From Paractinoplanes toevensis (lineage in GTDB: Bacteria > Actinomycetota > Actinomycetes > Mycobacteriales > Micromonosporaceae): DNA of 64,000 nt. The position numbers were made by a program, and so were the translations under genes. The notes beneath the pieces were generated by a model that saw nothing but the letters and a program-made list of their open reading frames with translations, was not told where the DNA came from and made no database searches. The DNA lies in contig NZ_BOQN01000100.1 in NCBI RefSeq assembly GCF_018332695.1, positions 1 to 64,000 of the forward strand. The letters run 5' to 3'. Every line of letters starts with the position of its first letter. The first letter of the stretch is position 1. Shown in pieces: positions 23,470 through 32,489 of this stretch.

Positions 23470-24672
23470 ATGTCTGTCGACCATCGCAAGCTCGGGCGTG
23501 AGCTCGACCTCTTCGACTCCGATCCGCTCATCGGCGCGGGGCTGCCGTTCTGGCTTCCGGCCGGGGCCGCCGCGCGCCACGCGGTCGAGTCCTACCTGTA
23601 CGAGTTGGAACGGCGCAACGGTTATCAGCACGTGCACTCCCCCGCCCTTGGCAAACGCCAGATGTACGAGATGTCGGGGCACTGGCAGAACTTCTCCGAG
23701 GACATGTTTCCGCCGATGCGGCTCGGTGGCGACGAGCTGGTGCTGCGGCCCAGCCAGTGTCCGCATCACGCGCTCATCTTCAAGGCGCGGCAACGGTCGT
23801 ACCGTGATTTGCCGTTGCGGATCGCCGAGGTCGGGCCGATGTACCGGGCCGAGCGCTCCGGTGTGCTCGGCGGGCTCGCCCGGGTGCGGTCGATTCAGCT
23901 CGACGACGCGCACAACTTCTGCGCCCTTGACCAGGTGGGCGACGAGGTTGCCGCGGTGCTGCGGTTGATGCGTGTCTCCCATGCCGCGCTCGGCTTCGAG
24001 CCGTCGTCTTTTCGGCTTTCGTTGCGCGGTGACAGCGGAAAGTATGCCGGTGGGGACGCCATGTGGGCACGGGCCGAAAGCCTCTTGCGGGGTGCTCTCG
24101 GCGCCGAGGGCATCGAGTTCGAGGCGGTGCCGGGCGAGGCCGCCTTCTACGGGCCGAAGATCGATGTGCAGATCGAGGACTCGGCCGGCCGGGAGTGGAG
24201 CCTCGCCACCATTCAGATCGACTTCCACCAGCCGGCCCAGTTCGACCTGTCCTACGCGGCGGCGGACGGCGGGCGGGAACGGCCGGTCATGGTGCACCAG
24301 AGCCTGATCGGCTCGATGGAACGGCTCTTCGGGCACCTGATCGAGGTGCACCAGGGCGCCTTCCCGGTCTGGTACGCGCCGGTGCAGATCGACGTGCTGC
24401 CGCTCGGCGCGGGCCAGGCCGACGCGGCGCGCGCCTTCGCCGCCGCGGCCGTCCGGGCCGGGCTCCGGGCCGAGGTGCACGAGGAGGGCTCGCTCGGCGC
24501 GCGCATCAGATCGGCGGCCGAGCGCAAAATCCCGTACGCCGGAATCGTCGGCGAGCGGGAGGTCGCGGACGGCCTGATCGCTCTCCGCCTGCGGGACGGA
24601 GGTCAGGTGCCGCCGATGCCGCAGGCAGAGGCGATCGCGATGATCGCCTCTGCCGGCCGGCCCGAGCTCTAG
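23470..24672 (+). CDS. thrS: short threonyl-tRNA synthetase lacking TGS and editing domains
   Basis: 400-aa class II synthetase, about 250 residues shorter than housekeeping ThrRS. It begins directly at the catalytic core, so the N-terminal TGS and editing domains are absent. The zinc ligands are kept: Cys97 in SQCPHHALIF, His148 in QLDDAHNFC, and the His in MVHQSLIGSMERLFGHL. Motif 2 (YRAERSGVLGGLARVR) and motif 3 regions and an anticodon-binding domain (EVHEEGSLGARIRSAAERK) follow. Start ATG 23470 has AGGGAG 7 nt upstream, inside a hairpin. Likely a second ThrRS; in other actinobacteria extra ThrRS copies confer resistance to ThrRS inhibitors or act under threonine stress (inference here). 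Its stop shares CTAG with the convergent cimA. Confidence 0.9.
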   Translation: MSVDHRKLGRELDLFDSDPLIGAGLPFWLPAGAAARHAVESYLYELERRNGYQHVHSPALGKRQMYEMSGHWQNFSEDMFPPMRLGGDELVLRPSQCPHHALIFKARQRSYRDLPLRIAEVGPMYRAERSGVLGGLARVRSIQLDDAHNFCALDQVGDEVAAVLRLMRVSHAALGFEPSSFRLSLRGDSGKYAGGDAMWARAESLLRGALGAEGIEFEAVPGEAAFYGPKIDVQIEDSAGREWSLATIQIDFHQPAQFDLSYAAADGGRERPVMVHQSLIGSMERLFGHLIEVHQGAFPVWYAPVQIDVLPLGAGQADAARAFAAAAVRAGLRAEVHEEGSLGARIRSAAERKIPYAGIVGEREVADGLIALRLRDGGQVPPMPQAEAIAMIASAGRPEL

Positions 24673-26255
24673 GCCGCCGCGGTCGTGCGGGCCAGGCCGT
24701 AGGTGAGGGCGTCCACCAGGGCGACCCAGCTGGCCTCGACGATGTTCTCGTGCACGCCGACGGTGGTCCAGTCGCGGTTGCCGTCGGCGCTCTCCAACAG
24801 CACCCGGGTGACCGCGTTGGTGCCGTGGCTGCCCTCCAGGATGCGCACCTTGTAGTCGGTCAGTTCGACGGTCTTGAGCTGCGGGTAGTGCTGCGACAGT
24901 GCTACCCGCAGGGCCTCATCGAGGGCGTTGACCGGGCCGTTGCCCTCGGCCGTCGCGATCACCCGCTCGCCGCGGACCCGCACCTTGACGGTCGCCTCGG
25001 AGACCACCGCGCCGTCCTCACGATGCTCGACCTGCACCCGGTAGGACTCGAGGTTGAACGGGCGGGCGTAGCCCTCGCCCGGCAGCTCGCCGCGCACCAG
25101 CAACTCGAACGAGGCGTCCGCGGCCTCGAACGACCAGCCGCCGGCCTCCAGCTCCTTGACCTTCCGGGTGACGGCCGAGACCGCGTCCGGGTGGCCGGCC
25201 AGGTCCAGGCCGAGCTCGCGACTCTTGAGCTCGATGCTGGCCCGGCCGGCCATCTCCGTCACCAGGATCCGCATGTCATTGCCGACAACCGACGGGTCGA
25301 CGTGGTTGTAGAGCAGCGGATCCACCTTGATCGCGCTCGCGTGCAACCCCGCCTTGTGAGCGAAAGCCGCGGCCCCGACGTAGGCCTGGTGGGTGTCGGG
25401 GGCGATGTTGGCGATCTCGGCGAGCGCGGTGGAAACCCGCGTCGCCTGTTCGAGGCAGCCGTCCGGTAGGACCTGAACCCCGAGCTTGAGCTGTACGTTG
25501 CTGACCGTGGCGAACAGGTCGGCGTTGCCGGGCCGCTCGCCGTACCCGTTGGCGGTGCACTGGAAGTGCTTCACGCCGGCCTCGACGGCCGCGATCGTGT
25601 TGGCGACCGCGCAGGACGTGTCGTTCTGGCAGTGGATGCCGAGCCGGTCGGCGCTGACGCCGGTGCGCGCGACAACCTCCTCGATCGCCTTGGTGATCAT
25701 CGACGGGAGCATGCCGCCGTTGGTGTCGCACATCACGACCCGCTCGGCGCCGGCTTCGAAAGCCGCCAACACCACCGAAGCGGTGTACGCCGGGTCGTAG
25801 CGGAAGCCGTCGAAGAAGTGCTCGCAGTCGACGAACGCGCGCCGGCCGTTCTCCTTCAGGAACCGGACGGTGTCCCGGACCATCGCCAGGTTCTCGTCGC
25901 CGGTGGTGCGCAGCGCCCGCTCCACGTGCCGGATGTCCGACTTGGCGACCACGCAGACAACCGGGGTCTCCGCGTCGAGCAACGCCTTGACCTGCTTGTC
26001 CTCCTCGACGGCGACGCCCGCCTTGCGGGTCGCGCCGAACGCCACGAGCAGCGCGTTCTTGAGGTCCAGCTCGGTTTTCGCCCGTTCGAAGAACTCGGTG
26101 TCCTTGGGCATGGCACCGGGCCACCCGCCCTCGATGAAGCCCACCCCGAACTCGTCCAGCAGCTTCGCGACCGCGAGCTTGTCGGCAACCGAGTAGCTGA
26201 TGCCCTCGCGCTGCCCGCCGTCGCGCAGCGTGGTGTCGAAAACCTGGTAGTCCAT
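24669..26255 (-). CDS. cimA: (R)-citramalate synthase
   Basis: 528-aa DRE-TIM metallolyase that condenses acetyl-CoA with pyruvate to citramalate, the threonine-independent entry to isoleucine. Visible: FDTTLRDGGQREGISYSV (metal-binding Asp and catalytic Arg), GIHCQNDTSCAVANT (HxN-type metal region), FQCTANGYGERPGNADL, and a C-terminal LeuA-type allosteric domain (RPFNLESYRVQVEHRE). The start ATG has GGGAG upstream, and an in-frame extension is unlike the family. LeuCD and LeuB in this window catalyse the next citramalate steps as well as the leucine ones. Upstream lies a leader peptide with a terminator. Isopropylmalate and homocitrate synthases are relatives, but the N-terminus fits the citramalate group best. 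Confidence 0.9.
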   Translation of the reverse strand: MDYQVFDTTLRDGGQREGISYSVADKLAVAKLLDEFGVGFIEGGWPGAMPKDTEFFERAKTELDLKNALLVAFGATRKAGVAVEEDKQVKALLDAETPVVCVVAKSDIRHVERALRTTGDENLAMVRDTVRFLKENGRRAFVDCEHFFDGFRYDPAYTASVVLAAFEAGAERVVMCDTNGGMLPSMITKAIEEVVARTGVSADRLGIHCQNDTSCAVANTIAAVEAGVKHFQCTANGYGERPGNADLFATVSNVQLKLGVQVLPDGCLEQATRVSTALAEIANIAPDTHQAYVGAAAFAHKAGLHASAIKVDPLLYNHVDPSVVGNDMRILVTEMAGRASIELKSRELGLDLAGHPDAVSAVTRKVKELEAGGWSFEAADASFELLVRGELPGEGYARPFNLESYRVQVEHREDGAVVSEATVKVRVRGERVIATAEGNGPVNALDEALRVALSQHYPQLKTVELTDYKVRILEGSHGTNAVTRVLLESADGNRDWTTVGVHENIVEASWVALVDALTYGLARTTAAA

Positions 26256-26295
26256 GGGGGAGCTCCCTTTCCGAGGATGGTTTGGCGGGCCCAAC

Positions 26296-26324
26296 AAAAA
26301 GACCCCCCGCGGATGCGGGAGGTC
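26296..26324 (-). terminator. attenuator terminator upstream of cimA
   Basis: Minus-strand hairpin 26301-26324: a 10-bp GC-rich stem with one G-U pair and an ATCC loop, followed by five T residues (26296-26300). It lies 41 nt before the cimA start and ~30 nt after the leader-peptide stop, where an attenuator should be. Confidence 0.85.
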
Positions 26325-26353
26325 TGCGCGTCGGCGTGTGGTCAGCCGGCGCG

Positions 26354-26398
26354 CTAGGTGCCAATAATCAGCACGGAGTGGGTCACGACATGAAGCAT
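26354..26398 (-). CDS. branched-chain leader peptide of cimA
   Basis: 14-codon frame MLHVVTHSVLIIGT, then TAG. It has three Val, two Leu and two adjacent Ile codons, the latter written ATT, a rare choice in this GC-rich genome. It is followed by a U-tailed hairpin before cimA. Pausing at the Ile-Ile or Val codons would favour an antiterminator, tying cimA expression to branched-chain aminoacyl-tRNA levels. Confidence 0.75.
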   Translation of the reverse strand: MLHVVTHSVLIIGT

Positions 26399-26455
26399 GC
26401 CACTCTCGGCTCTCGTGGGAAGCGTTGTTCCACCTTTCGAGACTAGGTTGGGAGC

Positions 26456-27196
26456 GTGGTGACCGACTCTTACCCCCGGAATCTCGGTTTCTCGAAGACC
26501 TACAACTTCCGCGACGTCGGTGGTTACGCCGGGCTCGACGGCCGCACCGTGCGCTGGCGGCGGCTCTTCCGGTCGGACGCGTTGCACCGCATCGGCGACG
26601 AGGACGCGTCGGCCTTCGCCGCCCTGGGCGTCCGCACCGTGATCGACCTGCGGCGGCCGCACGAGGTCGAGCGGTACGGCCGGGTGGCCGAACGGTACGG
26701 CCTCGACTACCGCAATCTCGTGCTCCAGCACGTCGACTGGGAAGAGGTAGCCCACCCCGACGACGTCGTGCACGAGCGCTGGCTGGCCGACCGCTACCTG
26801 AACTTCGCCGAGGACGGGCGCGAGGCGCTGCTCGCCTCCCTGCGGATCATCGCCGACCCGGAGCGGGCACCGGTGATCGTGCATTGCATGGCGGGCAAGG
26901 ACCGGACGGGCACGGTGTGCGCGCTGGCCTTGTCTCTGTTGGGGGTGTCCGACGAGGACATCGCGGCGGATTACGCCTTGACGACGTCATCGATGAAGCG
27001 CCTTACGGACTATTTGTTGGAGAACCATCCGTCGGCGGTTCTGGGCAATGAGCACATGTTCGATTCCCCGCCGGACGCCATGCTGATGTTTTTGTCCGAT
27101 TTGCGGGCTCTGCATGGGTCGGTTGAGAATTATGTTCGGGAGATCGGTCTGCTCGGGTCCGAGATCTCCGCTATGCGGGGGCATCTGCTTTCCTGA
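26456..27196 (+). CDS. tyrosine/serine phosphatase (PTP-like, IphP family)
   Basis: 246-aa dual-specificity-type phosphatase. The signature Cx5R loop is VIVHCMAGKDRTGTVCALAL (Cys ~144), preceded by NFRDVGGYAGLDGRTVRWRRLFRSDAL, the N-terminal block of the bacterial MptpB/LipA-like phosphatases, which can act on phosphotyrosine and phosphoinositides. Starts at one of two adjacent GTG codons. A TAGGTT hexamer 6 nt upstream could be the -10 of a leaderless transcript, and it overlaps the region controlling the divergent cimA leader. No signal peptide. Confidence 0.9.
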   Translation: MVTDSYPRNLGFSKTYNFRDVGGYAGLDGRTVRWRRLFRSDALHRIGDEDASAFAALGVRTVIDLRRPHEVERYGRVAERYGLDYRNLVLQHVDWEEVAHPDDVVHERWLADRYLNFAEDGREALLASLRIIADPERAPVIVHCMAGKDRTGTVCALALSLLGVSDEDIAADYALTTSSMKRLTDYLLENHPSAVLGNEHMFDSPPDAMLMFLSDLRALHGSVENYVREIGLLGSEISAMRGHLLS

Positions 27197-27215
27197 CGGA
27201 TTCTTGCGCTGGGAC

Positions 27216-27289
27216 GGTTGGGGGCCGGGAGTGACCATGCTGGGCGGTAAAGCATCTATGCCCTGCATGGCCACTCCCGGCCCCCAACC
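27216..27289. terminator. long hairpin in the left arm, probable terminator
   Basis: Arms 27216-27240 and 27265-27289 are 25 nt each with a single mismatch and a 24-nt loop, starting 19 bp after the phosphatase stop. It can fold from either strand. Confidence 0.65.
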
Positions 27290-27797
27290 TTGCATGGCAG
27301 CACCTGACGGCCGGGACTTTGGTCGCTCGCTGGCGAGGCTGGGCGACTCCCTCGCTCTAACTGGGGACTGGCTGCCGCGCTTGTGGTGACTCCGGGCGAT
27401 CTGCTCACGCCGGCCGCGCTGGGTGGTGGGCTAAGCGAACATTCCGCGCCCCTTACGGCCGTAGACGGGGAAACCCGGCGGTGGCTGGGGAAGCGGGCGG
27501 GCATCAGCTTTTAAAAGCTTGCGCGTTTATGTCGTTGAACAGTTGCTGGGTCGGGGGCGACGACGGGTTCGAAGTTGACTTTGCTGGTCACGTGGCGGGC
27601 AAGCCCGTTAGTGGGTCACCCAGCCTTACCCAACCCGTTCGCGTCTACGGTCGTCAGGGGCGCTGAATGTTCGCTTAGCCCACCACTCGGCGTGGCCGGC
27701 GCGAGCGATTCTCCCACCGCGGCCACAAGTGCGGCAGCAGTGCCCACCCGGGGTGACGGAGACGCTGAGCCCTCACCAACGGGTGACCGAGTCCTGG

Positions 27798-27859
27798 GGG
27801 CCGGGAGTGGCCATGCAGGGCATAGATGCTTTACCGCCCAGCATGGTCACTCCCGGCCC
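27798..27859. terminator. matching long hairpin in the right arm, probable ilvE terminator
   Basis: Arms 27798-27816 and 27841-27859 (19 nt each, one mismatch) are the inverted copy of the left hairpin, 30 bp beyond the ilvE stop on the minus strand. The loops of the two hairpins are complementary to each other. Confidence 0.62.
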
Positions 27860-27889
27860 ACAAGCGTCCTAGCGCAAGAAACAGACGGC

Positions 27890-28987
<1,098 letters not shown>

Positions 28988-29061
28988 GGTTCGGAGACCT
29001 GCTTTCTAGGCGTAAGAAAAGATGCACCTGAAGATACCCCGAACGCCCGTTAAGACAACGA

Positions 29062-30093
29062 TCAGAGCGCGGCGGCCACGCGATCGCCGACCTCGTCGGT
29101 GCGCAGCGACGCACCGGCGGTGCGGGACGCGACCTCGGCGGCGACCGCCTCGGACACCCGGCGGGCCTCGTCGTCGTGGCCCAGGTGCTCGAGCAGCAGC
29201 GAGGCGGAGAGGATCGCGGCGGCCGGGTCGGCGATGCCCTGGCCGGCGATGTCCGGTGCGGAGCCGTGCACCGGCTCGAACGTCGACGGGTACTTGCGCT
29301 CCGGGTTGACGGAGCCGCTGGCCGCCATGCCGATGCCGCCGGTCACGGCCGCGGCGATGTCGGTGATGATGTCACCGAAGAGGTTGTCGGTAACCACGAC
29401 GTCGAACCGCTGCGGGTTGCTGACCATGAACATGCTGGCCGCGTCGACGTGCTGGTATTCCGTGGTGACCTCGGGGAACTCGGCGGCGACGGCGGCGAAC
29501 GTGCGCGCCCAGAGGCTGCCGGCCTTGGTCAGGACGTTGGTCTTGTGCACCAGGGTGAGATGGCGGCGTTCGCGGCGCTGGGCGCGGGCGAACGCGTCGC
29601 GGATGACCCGCTCGACGCCGTACCGGGTGTTCAGACTTTCCTCGGTGGCGATCTCGGCGGGGGTGTCCTTGTGCAGGACGCCGCCGGCGCCGACGTAGAG
29701 GCCCTCGGTGCCCTCGCGGACCACGACCATGTCGATCTCGCCGGGCTTGATGCCGGCCAGCGGGCTGGTGGTGCCGGGCCAGAGCTTGGAGGGGCGCAGG
29801 TTTACGTACTGGTCGAAGTCGAACCGCAGTTTCAGCAGCAGGCCGCGCTCGAGGACGCCGGGCGGGACGCTGGGGTCGCCGATCGCGCCGAGCAGGATGG
29901 CGTCGTGGCGGGCCAGCTCCTCCTCGATGGCCTGGGGCAGGACCTCGCCGGTGCGGTTGTAGAAGCGGGCGCCGAGGTCGTAGTCGTTGAACTCGGTGTC
30001 GGGGAGCACGGCCTCGATGACCTTGCGGGCCTGCGCGGTCACCTCGGTTCCGATGCCGTCGCCGGCCACCACCGCGATCCGCGCCACGCTCAC
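29062..30093 (-). CDS. leuB: 3-isopropylmalate dehydrogenase
   Basis: 343-aa NAD-dependent beta-decarboxylating dehydrogenase, oxidising 3-isopropylmalate in leucine synthesis and probably 3-methylmalate in the citramalate route. Clear motifs: [31 protein letters not shown], metal-binding [18 protein letters not shown], and the NAD site [17 protein letters not shown]. It heads the leuB-ilvE pair. Its leader contains a strong hairpin. Confidence 0.96.
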   Translation of the reverse strand: MSVARIAVVAGDGIGTEVTAQARKVIEAVLPDTEFNDYDLGARFYNRTGEVLPQAIEEELARHDAILLGAIGDPSVPPGVLERGLLLKLRFDFDQYVNLRPSKLWPGTTSPLAGIKPGEIDMVVVREGTEGLYVGAGGVLHKDTPAEIATEESLNTRYGVERVIRDAFARAQRRERRHLTLVHKTNVLTKAGSLWARTFAAVAAEFPEVTTEYQHVDAASMFMVSNPQRFDVVVTDNLFGDIITDIAAAVTGGIGMAASGSVNPERKYPSTFEPVHGSAPDIAGQGIADPAAAILSASLLLEHLGHDDEARRVSEAVAAEVASRTAGASLRTDEVGDRVAAAL

Positions 30094-30191
30094 GTCTGCT
30101 CCCTAATGTCGCACTCCAGAACGGGCCCAGGCTAGCGCCGTGGTCCCGCCCTACGGTAACGCCGTCCCAAGGTATGAAAGGCCCGGACACG

Positions 30192-30231
30192 AACAGCCCC
30201 CGGATCGCGGCAAACGATCACGGGGGCTGTT
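30192..30231 (-). terminator. strong hairpin in the leuB leader (candidate attenuator)
   Basis: AACAGCCCCCG (30192-30202) pairs with CGGGGGCTGTT (30221-30231), extended by GATCG/CGATC inside. It lies ~100 nt before the leuB start and downstream of a candidate promoter. No gene on this strand ends here, so it is more likely part of the leuB leader than another gene's terminator. The rest of this 342-bp gap (30094-30435) shows no further gene. Confidence 0.6.
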
Positions 30232-30338
30232 GCGACGATGACGCGTGGCTCGGTCCCGCCGGATTCCTGCCGCGCGGCTCGCGATGGCGGACACGTCACC
30301 CGAAGACAGGCCCACCCGCGTGCTGCACGGCACGGACA

Positions 30339-30368
30339 ACGCTAGCGATGCGGACTAATGACGCGCAA
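30339..30368 (-). promoter_or_regulatory. candidate leuB promoter
   Basis: Minus strand: TTGCGC, an 18-nt spacer, then TAGCGT. The -10 hexamer is the same as in the strong binding-protein promoter near 51.8 kb. It would give a leader of roughly 240 nt containing the hairpin at 30192-30231. Confidence 0.4.
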
Positions 30369-30435
30369 GACGCATCCCCCGCGTGTCGGCGGCGTAGTTC
30401 CGGCGTGTCGCCCGTCGTGATGGCACCATGCGCCG

Positions 30436-30804
30436 GTGAGTTTCGACCTAGTGGTGTGGGCGATGGACAAGTCGGACCCGCCGGACGCCGTGCGCGCCGC
30501 CAACGCGCGTTGTGCGCGCGGCGAGCATCCGCAACGCCCGGCCGACCCCCGTGTCGTCGCCTTCTACGACGCCCTGACCAGCGATTATCCCGACCGTGGC
30601 CCGCGCGCTTCGACGCCCGGTTCGCCGTGGGCGCACGCGCCGCTGCACGCCGCGGCCGACCACATCGAGATGCGGTTGCAGGAGGACTGCCCGGACGTGG
30701 TGCTGGAGACGATCGAGCGGCTGGCCGGCGAGCTCAACCTCGACCTTCTCGACCTGCAGGACGGCACGGTCTACCCGCCGCCGGCCCGCTCATTCGCTTC
30801 GTAG
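30436..30804 (+). CDS. conserved hypothetical protein
   Basis: 122-aa protein, GTG start giving VSFDLVVWAMDKSDPPDAV. Acidic, with no membrane or signal segment. Stretches such as SPWAHAPLHAAADHIEMRL and ETIERLAGELNLDLLDLQDGTVYPP suggest a small helical/strand domain of the kind found in uncharacterised actinobacterial proteins. Its last 15 bp overlap the convergent serA 3' end. I do not recognise a function. Confidence 0.68.
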   Translation: MSFDLVVWAMDKSDPPDAVRAANARCARGEHPQRPADPRVVAFYDALTSDYPDRGPRASTPGSPWAHAPLHAAADHIEMRLQEDCPDVVLETIERLAGELNLDLLDLQDGTVYPPPARSFAS

Positions 30805-32388
30805 GTCCACCAGGCTGCCCCGGGCCGAGCCGATCGCCGCGGCCACGGCCGAGAGCAGCTCGGCGTCGATCGAGGAGTCCAGCTTGAGGGTCATCAGCGC
30901 CTCGCCGCCGGCCTCCCGCCGGGCCACCTGCATGGCCGCGATGTTGACCCCCGACTCGCCCAGCTCGGTGCCGATCGCGCCGATCACGCCGGGCCGGTCG
31001 CTGTAGCGGAAGAACAGCAGCACCCCGTCGGCGATCAGGTCCAGGTCGAAGTCGTCGACGTGGGTCAGCTTGCTGATCTCCCGGGTGCTGGTCACGGTCA
31101 GGGTGCCGGAGACGCTCACCCGGCGCCCGTCGGGCAGCGCACCGCGTACGGTAACCAGATTTTGATGTTCGCAGGGCTCTTCGCTGACCGTGAGCTCGAC
31201 GTCGACACCGCGGTCGGCGGCGAGTTGCGGGGCGTTCACATATGTCACCCGCTCGTCCACCACCGAGGCGAACAGCCCTTTGGTGGCCGCGAGTTTCAGG
31301 ACGCCCACGTCGTGGGTGACGATCTCGCCGCGTACCTCCACCGTCACGCTGGCGGCGACGCCGCCGGCCACGGCGGTGAACACCCGGCCGAGTTTCTCGG
31401 CGAGCGACAGCATCGGGCGGACGTCCTCGTCCACCACCCCGCCGGCCTGCACGTTCACCGCGTCCGGCACAAATTCACCCTGGAGCGCGAGTTTCACGCT
31501 GCGCGCCACCGACAGGCCGGCCTTGTCCTGCGCCTCGGCGGTCGAGGCGCCCAGGTGCGGGGTGACCACCACGTTGTCGAAGGCGAACAGCGGCGATTCG
31601 GTGGTCGGCTCGGTGACGAACACGTCCAGACCGGCTCCGGCCACCCGGCCCTCGGCCAGCGCGACCGCGAGGGCCTGCTCGTCGATCAGGCCGCCGCGGG
31701 CCGCGTTGACGATCCGGACGCCCGGCTTGACCATGCCGAGCTCCTTCTCGCCGATCAGGCCGAACGTCTCCGGCGTGCGGGGCAGGTGCACCGAGATGAA
31801 GTCGCTCTCGCGCAGCAGTTCCTCGAGCCCGACCAGGCGTACGCCGAGCTGGGCAGCCCGGGCCGGCTGGATGTACGGGTCGTAGGCGATCAGCCGGGTG
31901 CCGAAGGACGCCATCCGCTGCGCGAACAGCACCCCGATCCGGCCCAGCCCGACCACGCCGACGGTTTTGCCCTGCACCTCGACCCCGGTGTAGCGGGCCC
32001 GCTTCCACTCGCCGCTCTTGAGCGACCGGCTGGCGCTCGCGGTGTTGCGGGCGACCGCGAGCAGCAGGGCGATGGCCTGCTCGGCGGCCGAGACGATGTT
32101 GCTGGTCGGCGCGTTGACCACCATCACGCCGCGGGCGGTGGCGGACACCACGTCGACGTTGTCGAGTCCGACGCCGGCCCGGGCGACCACCTTCAGCGAG
32201 TGACCGGCCGCGTACACCTCGGCGTCGACCGTGGTGGCGCTGCGCACGATCAGAGCGTCGGCCTCGGCGACGGCGGCGAGCAGGGCGGGGCGATCGGTGC
32301 CGTCGACATGCCGGACGTCGAAGTCGTAGGCAAGGACGTCGATGGCGGATGGGGCGAGTTCCTCAGCGATCAGAACGACGGGAGTCAA
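30790..32388 (-). CDS. serA: D-3-phosphoglycerate dehydrogenase (long form with ACT domain)
   Basis: 532-aa first enzyme of serine synthesis. NAD-binding GVVGLGRIGVLFAQRM, the catalytic RGGLIDEQAL region and TPHLGAST are present. The C-terminal ~220 residues form the extra substrate-binding plus ACT regulatory domain (DRPGVIGAIGTELGESGVN), the serine-inhibited long form seen in mycobacteria. The start is a TTG (32386-32388), 5 nt after GGAGG; no better start exists. A perfect CRP-type palindrome lies ~77 bp upstream. Confidence 0.95.
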   Translation of the reverse strand: MTPVVLIAEELAPSAIDVLAYDFDVRHVDGTDRPALLAAVAEADALIVRSATTVDAEVYAAGHSLKVVARAGVGLDNVDVVSATARGVMVVNAPTSNIVSAAEQAIALLLAVARNTASASRSLKSGEWKRARYTGVEVQGKTVGVVGLGRIGVLFAQRMASFGTRLIAYDPYIQPARAAQLGVRLVGLEELLRESDFISVHLPRTPETFGLIGEKELGMVKPGVRIVNAARGGLIDEQALAVALAEGRVAGAGLDVFVTEPTTESPLFAFDNVVVTPHLGASTAEAQDKAGLSVARSVKLALQGEFVPDAVNVQAGGVVDEDVRPMLSLAEKLGRVFTAVAGGVAASVTVEVRGEIVTHDVGVLKLAATKGLFASVVDERVTYVNAPQLAADRGVDVELTVSEEPCEHQNLVTVRGALPDGRRVSVSGTLTVTSTREISKLTHVDDFDLDLIADGVLLFFRYSDRPGVIGAIGTELGESGVNIAAMQVARREAGGEALMTLKLDSSIDAELLSAVAAAIGSARGSLVDLRSE

Positions 32389-32464
32389 AGCGCCTCCATC
32401 CGTTGGCGCGACGCGTGCCGCGCTACGTATGGTGCCGCCGACTCCCGCCGTCGCGTCACGTTTT

Positions 32465-32480
32465 TGTGACCGGCGTCACA
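32465..32480. promoter_or_regulatory. CRP/FNR-family binding site TGTGA-N6-TCACA upstream of serA
   Basis: Perfect palindrome, arms TGTGAC and GTCACA around CGGC, fitting the CRP/GlxR consensus exactly. It lies 77 bp upstream of the serA start and 10 bp upstream of where mpgS ends. In actinobacteria this motif is used by cAMP-dependent CRP/GlxR-type regulators. No other such perfect site was noticed in this window. Confidence 0.65.
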
Positions 32481-32489
32481 TTCTCGTAA

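Larger units (their letters stand above)
27201..27880. repeat. 680-bp imperfect inverted-repeat element in a gene-free stretch between convergent genes
   Basis: The 693-bp gap between the phosphatase and ilvE is almost filled by a giant inverted repeat. The outer ends match (TTCTTGCGCT at 27201 and its complement ending at 27880). The next ~75 bp are nearly identical in inverted orientation, and so are blocks around GTGGTGGGCTAAGCGAACATT (27424 region versus its complement near 27670). Arms are ~250-280 bp, with homology fading toward a central AT-rich spot (TTTTAAAAG, ~27512). No open frame looks coding, no transposase gene and no clear target duplication. Possible origins: a MITE-like element, or duplication of a terminator-bearing segment. 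Confidence 0.8.

Noticed and set aside
23339-23470. T-box riboswitch upstream of the short ThrRS
   Set aside because: No AGGGUGGNACCGCG-type T-box sequence or specifier-loop stem is visible; the Thr-codon frame with competing hairpins explains the region better.
27481-27666. Small plus-strand frame inside the inverted-repeat element
   Set aside because: No ribosome site, no family-like sequence, and the frame is not preserved in the opposite arm.
27201-27880. Insertion sequence
   Set aside because: Inverted ends exist, but there is no transposase frame and no target-site duplication; annotated as a repeat only.
30151-30339. 62-codon minus-strand frame covering the leuB leader
   Set aside because: TTG start without ribosome site, reads through the hairpin, has no Leu cluster and shows no protein-like pattern.
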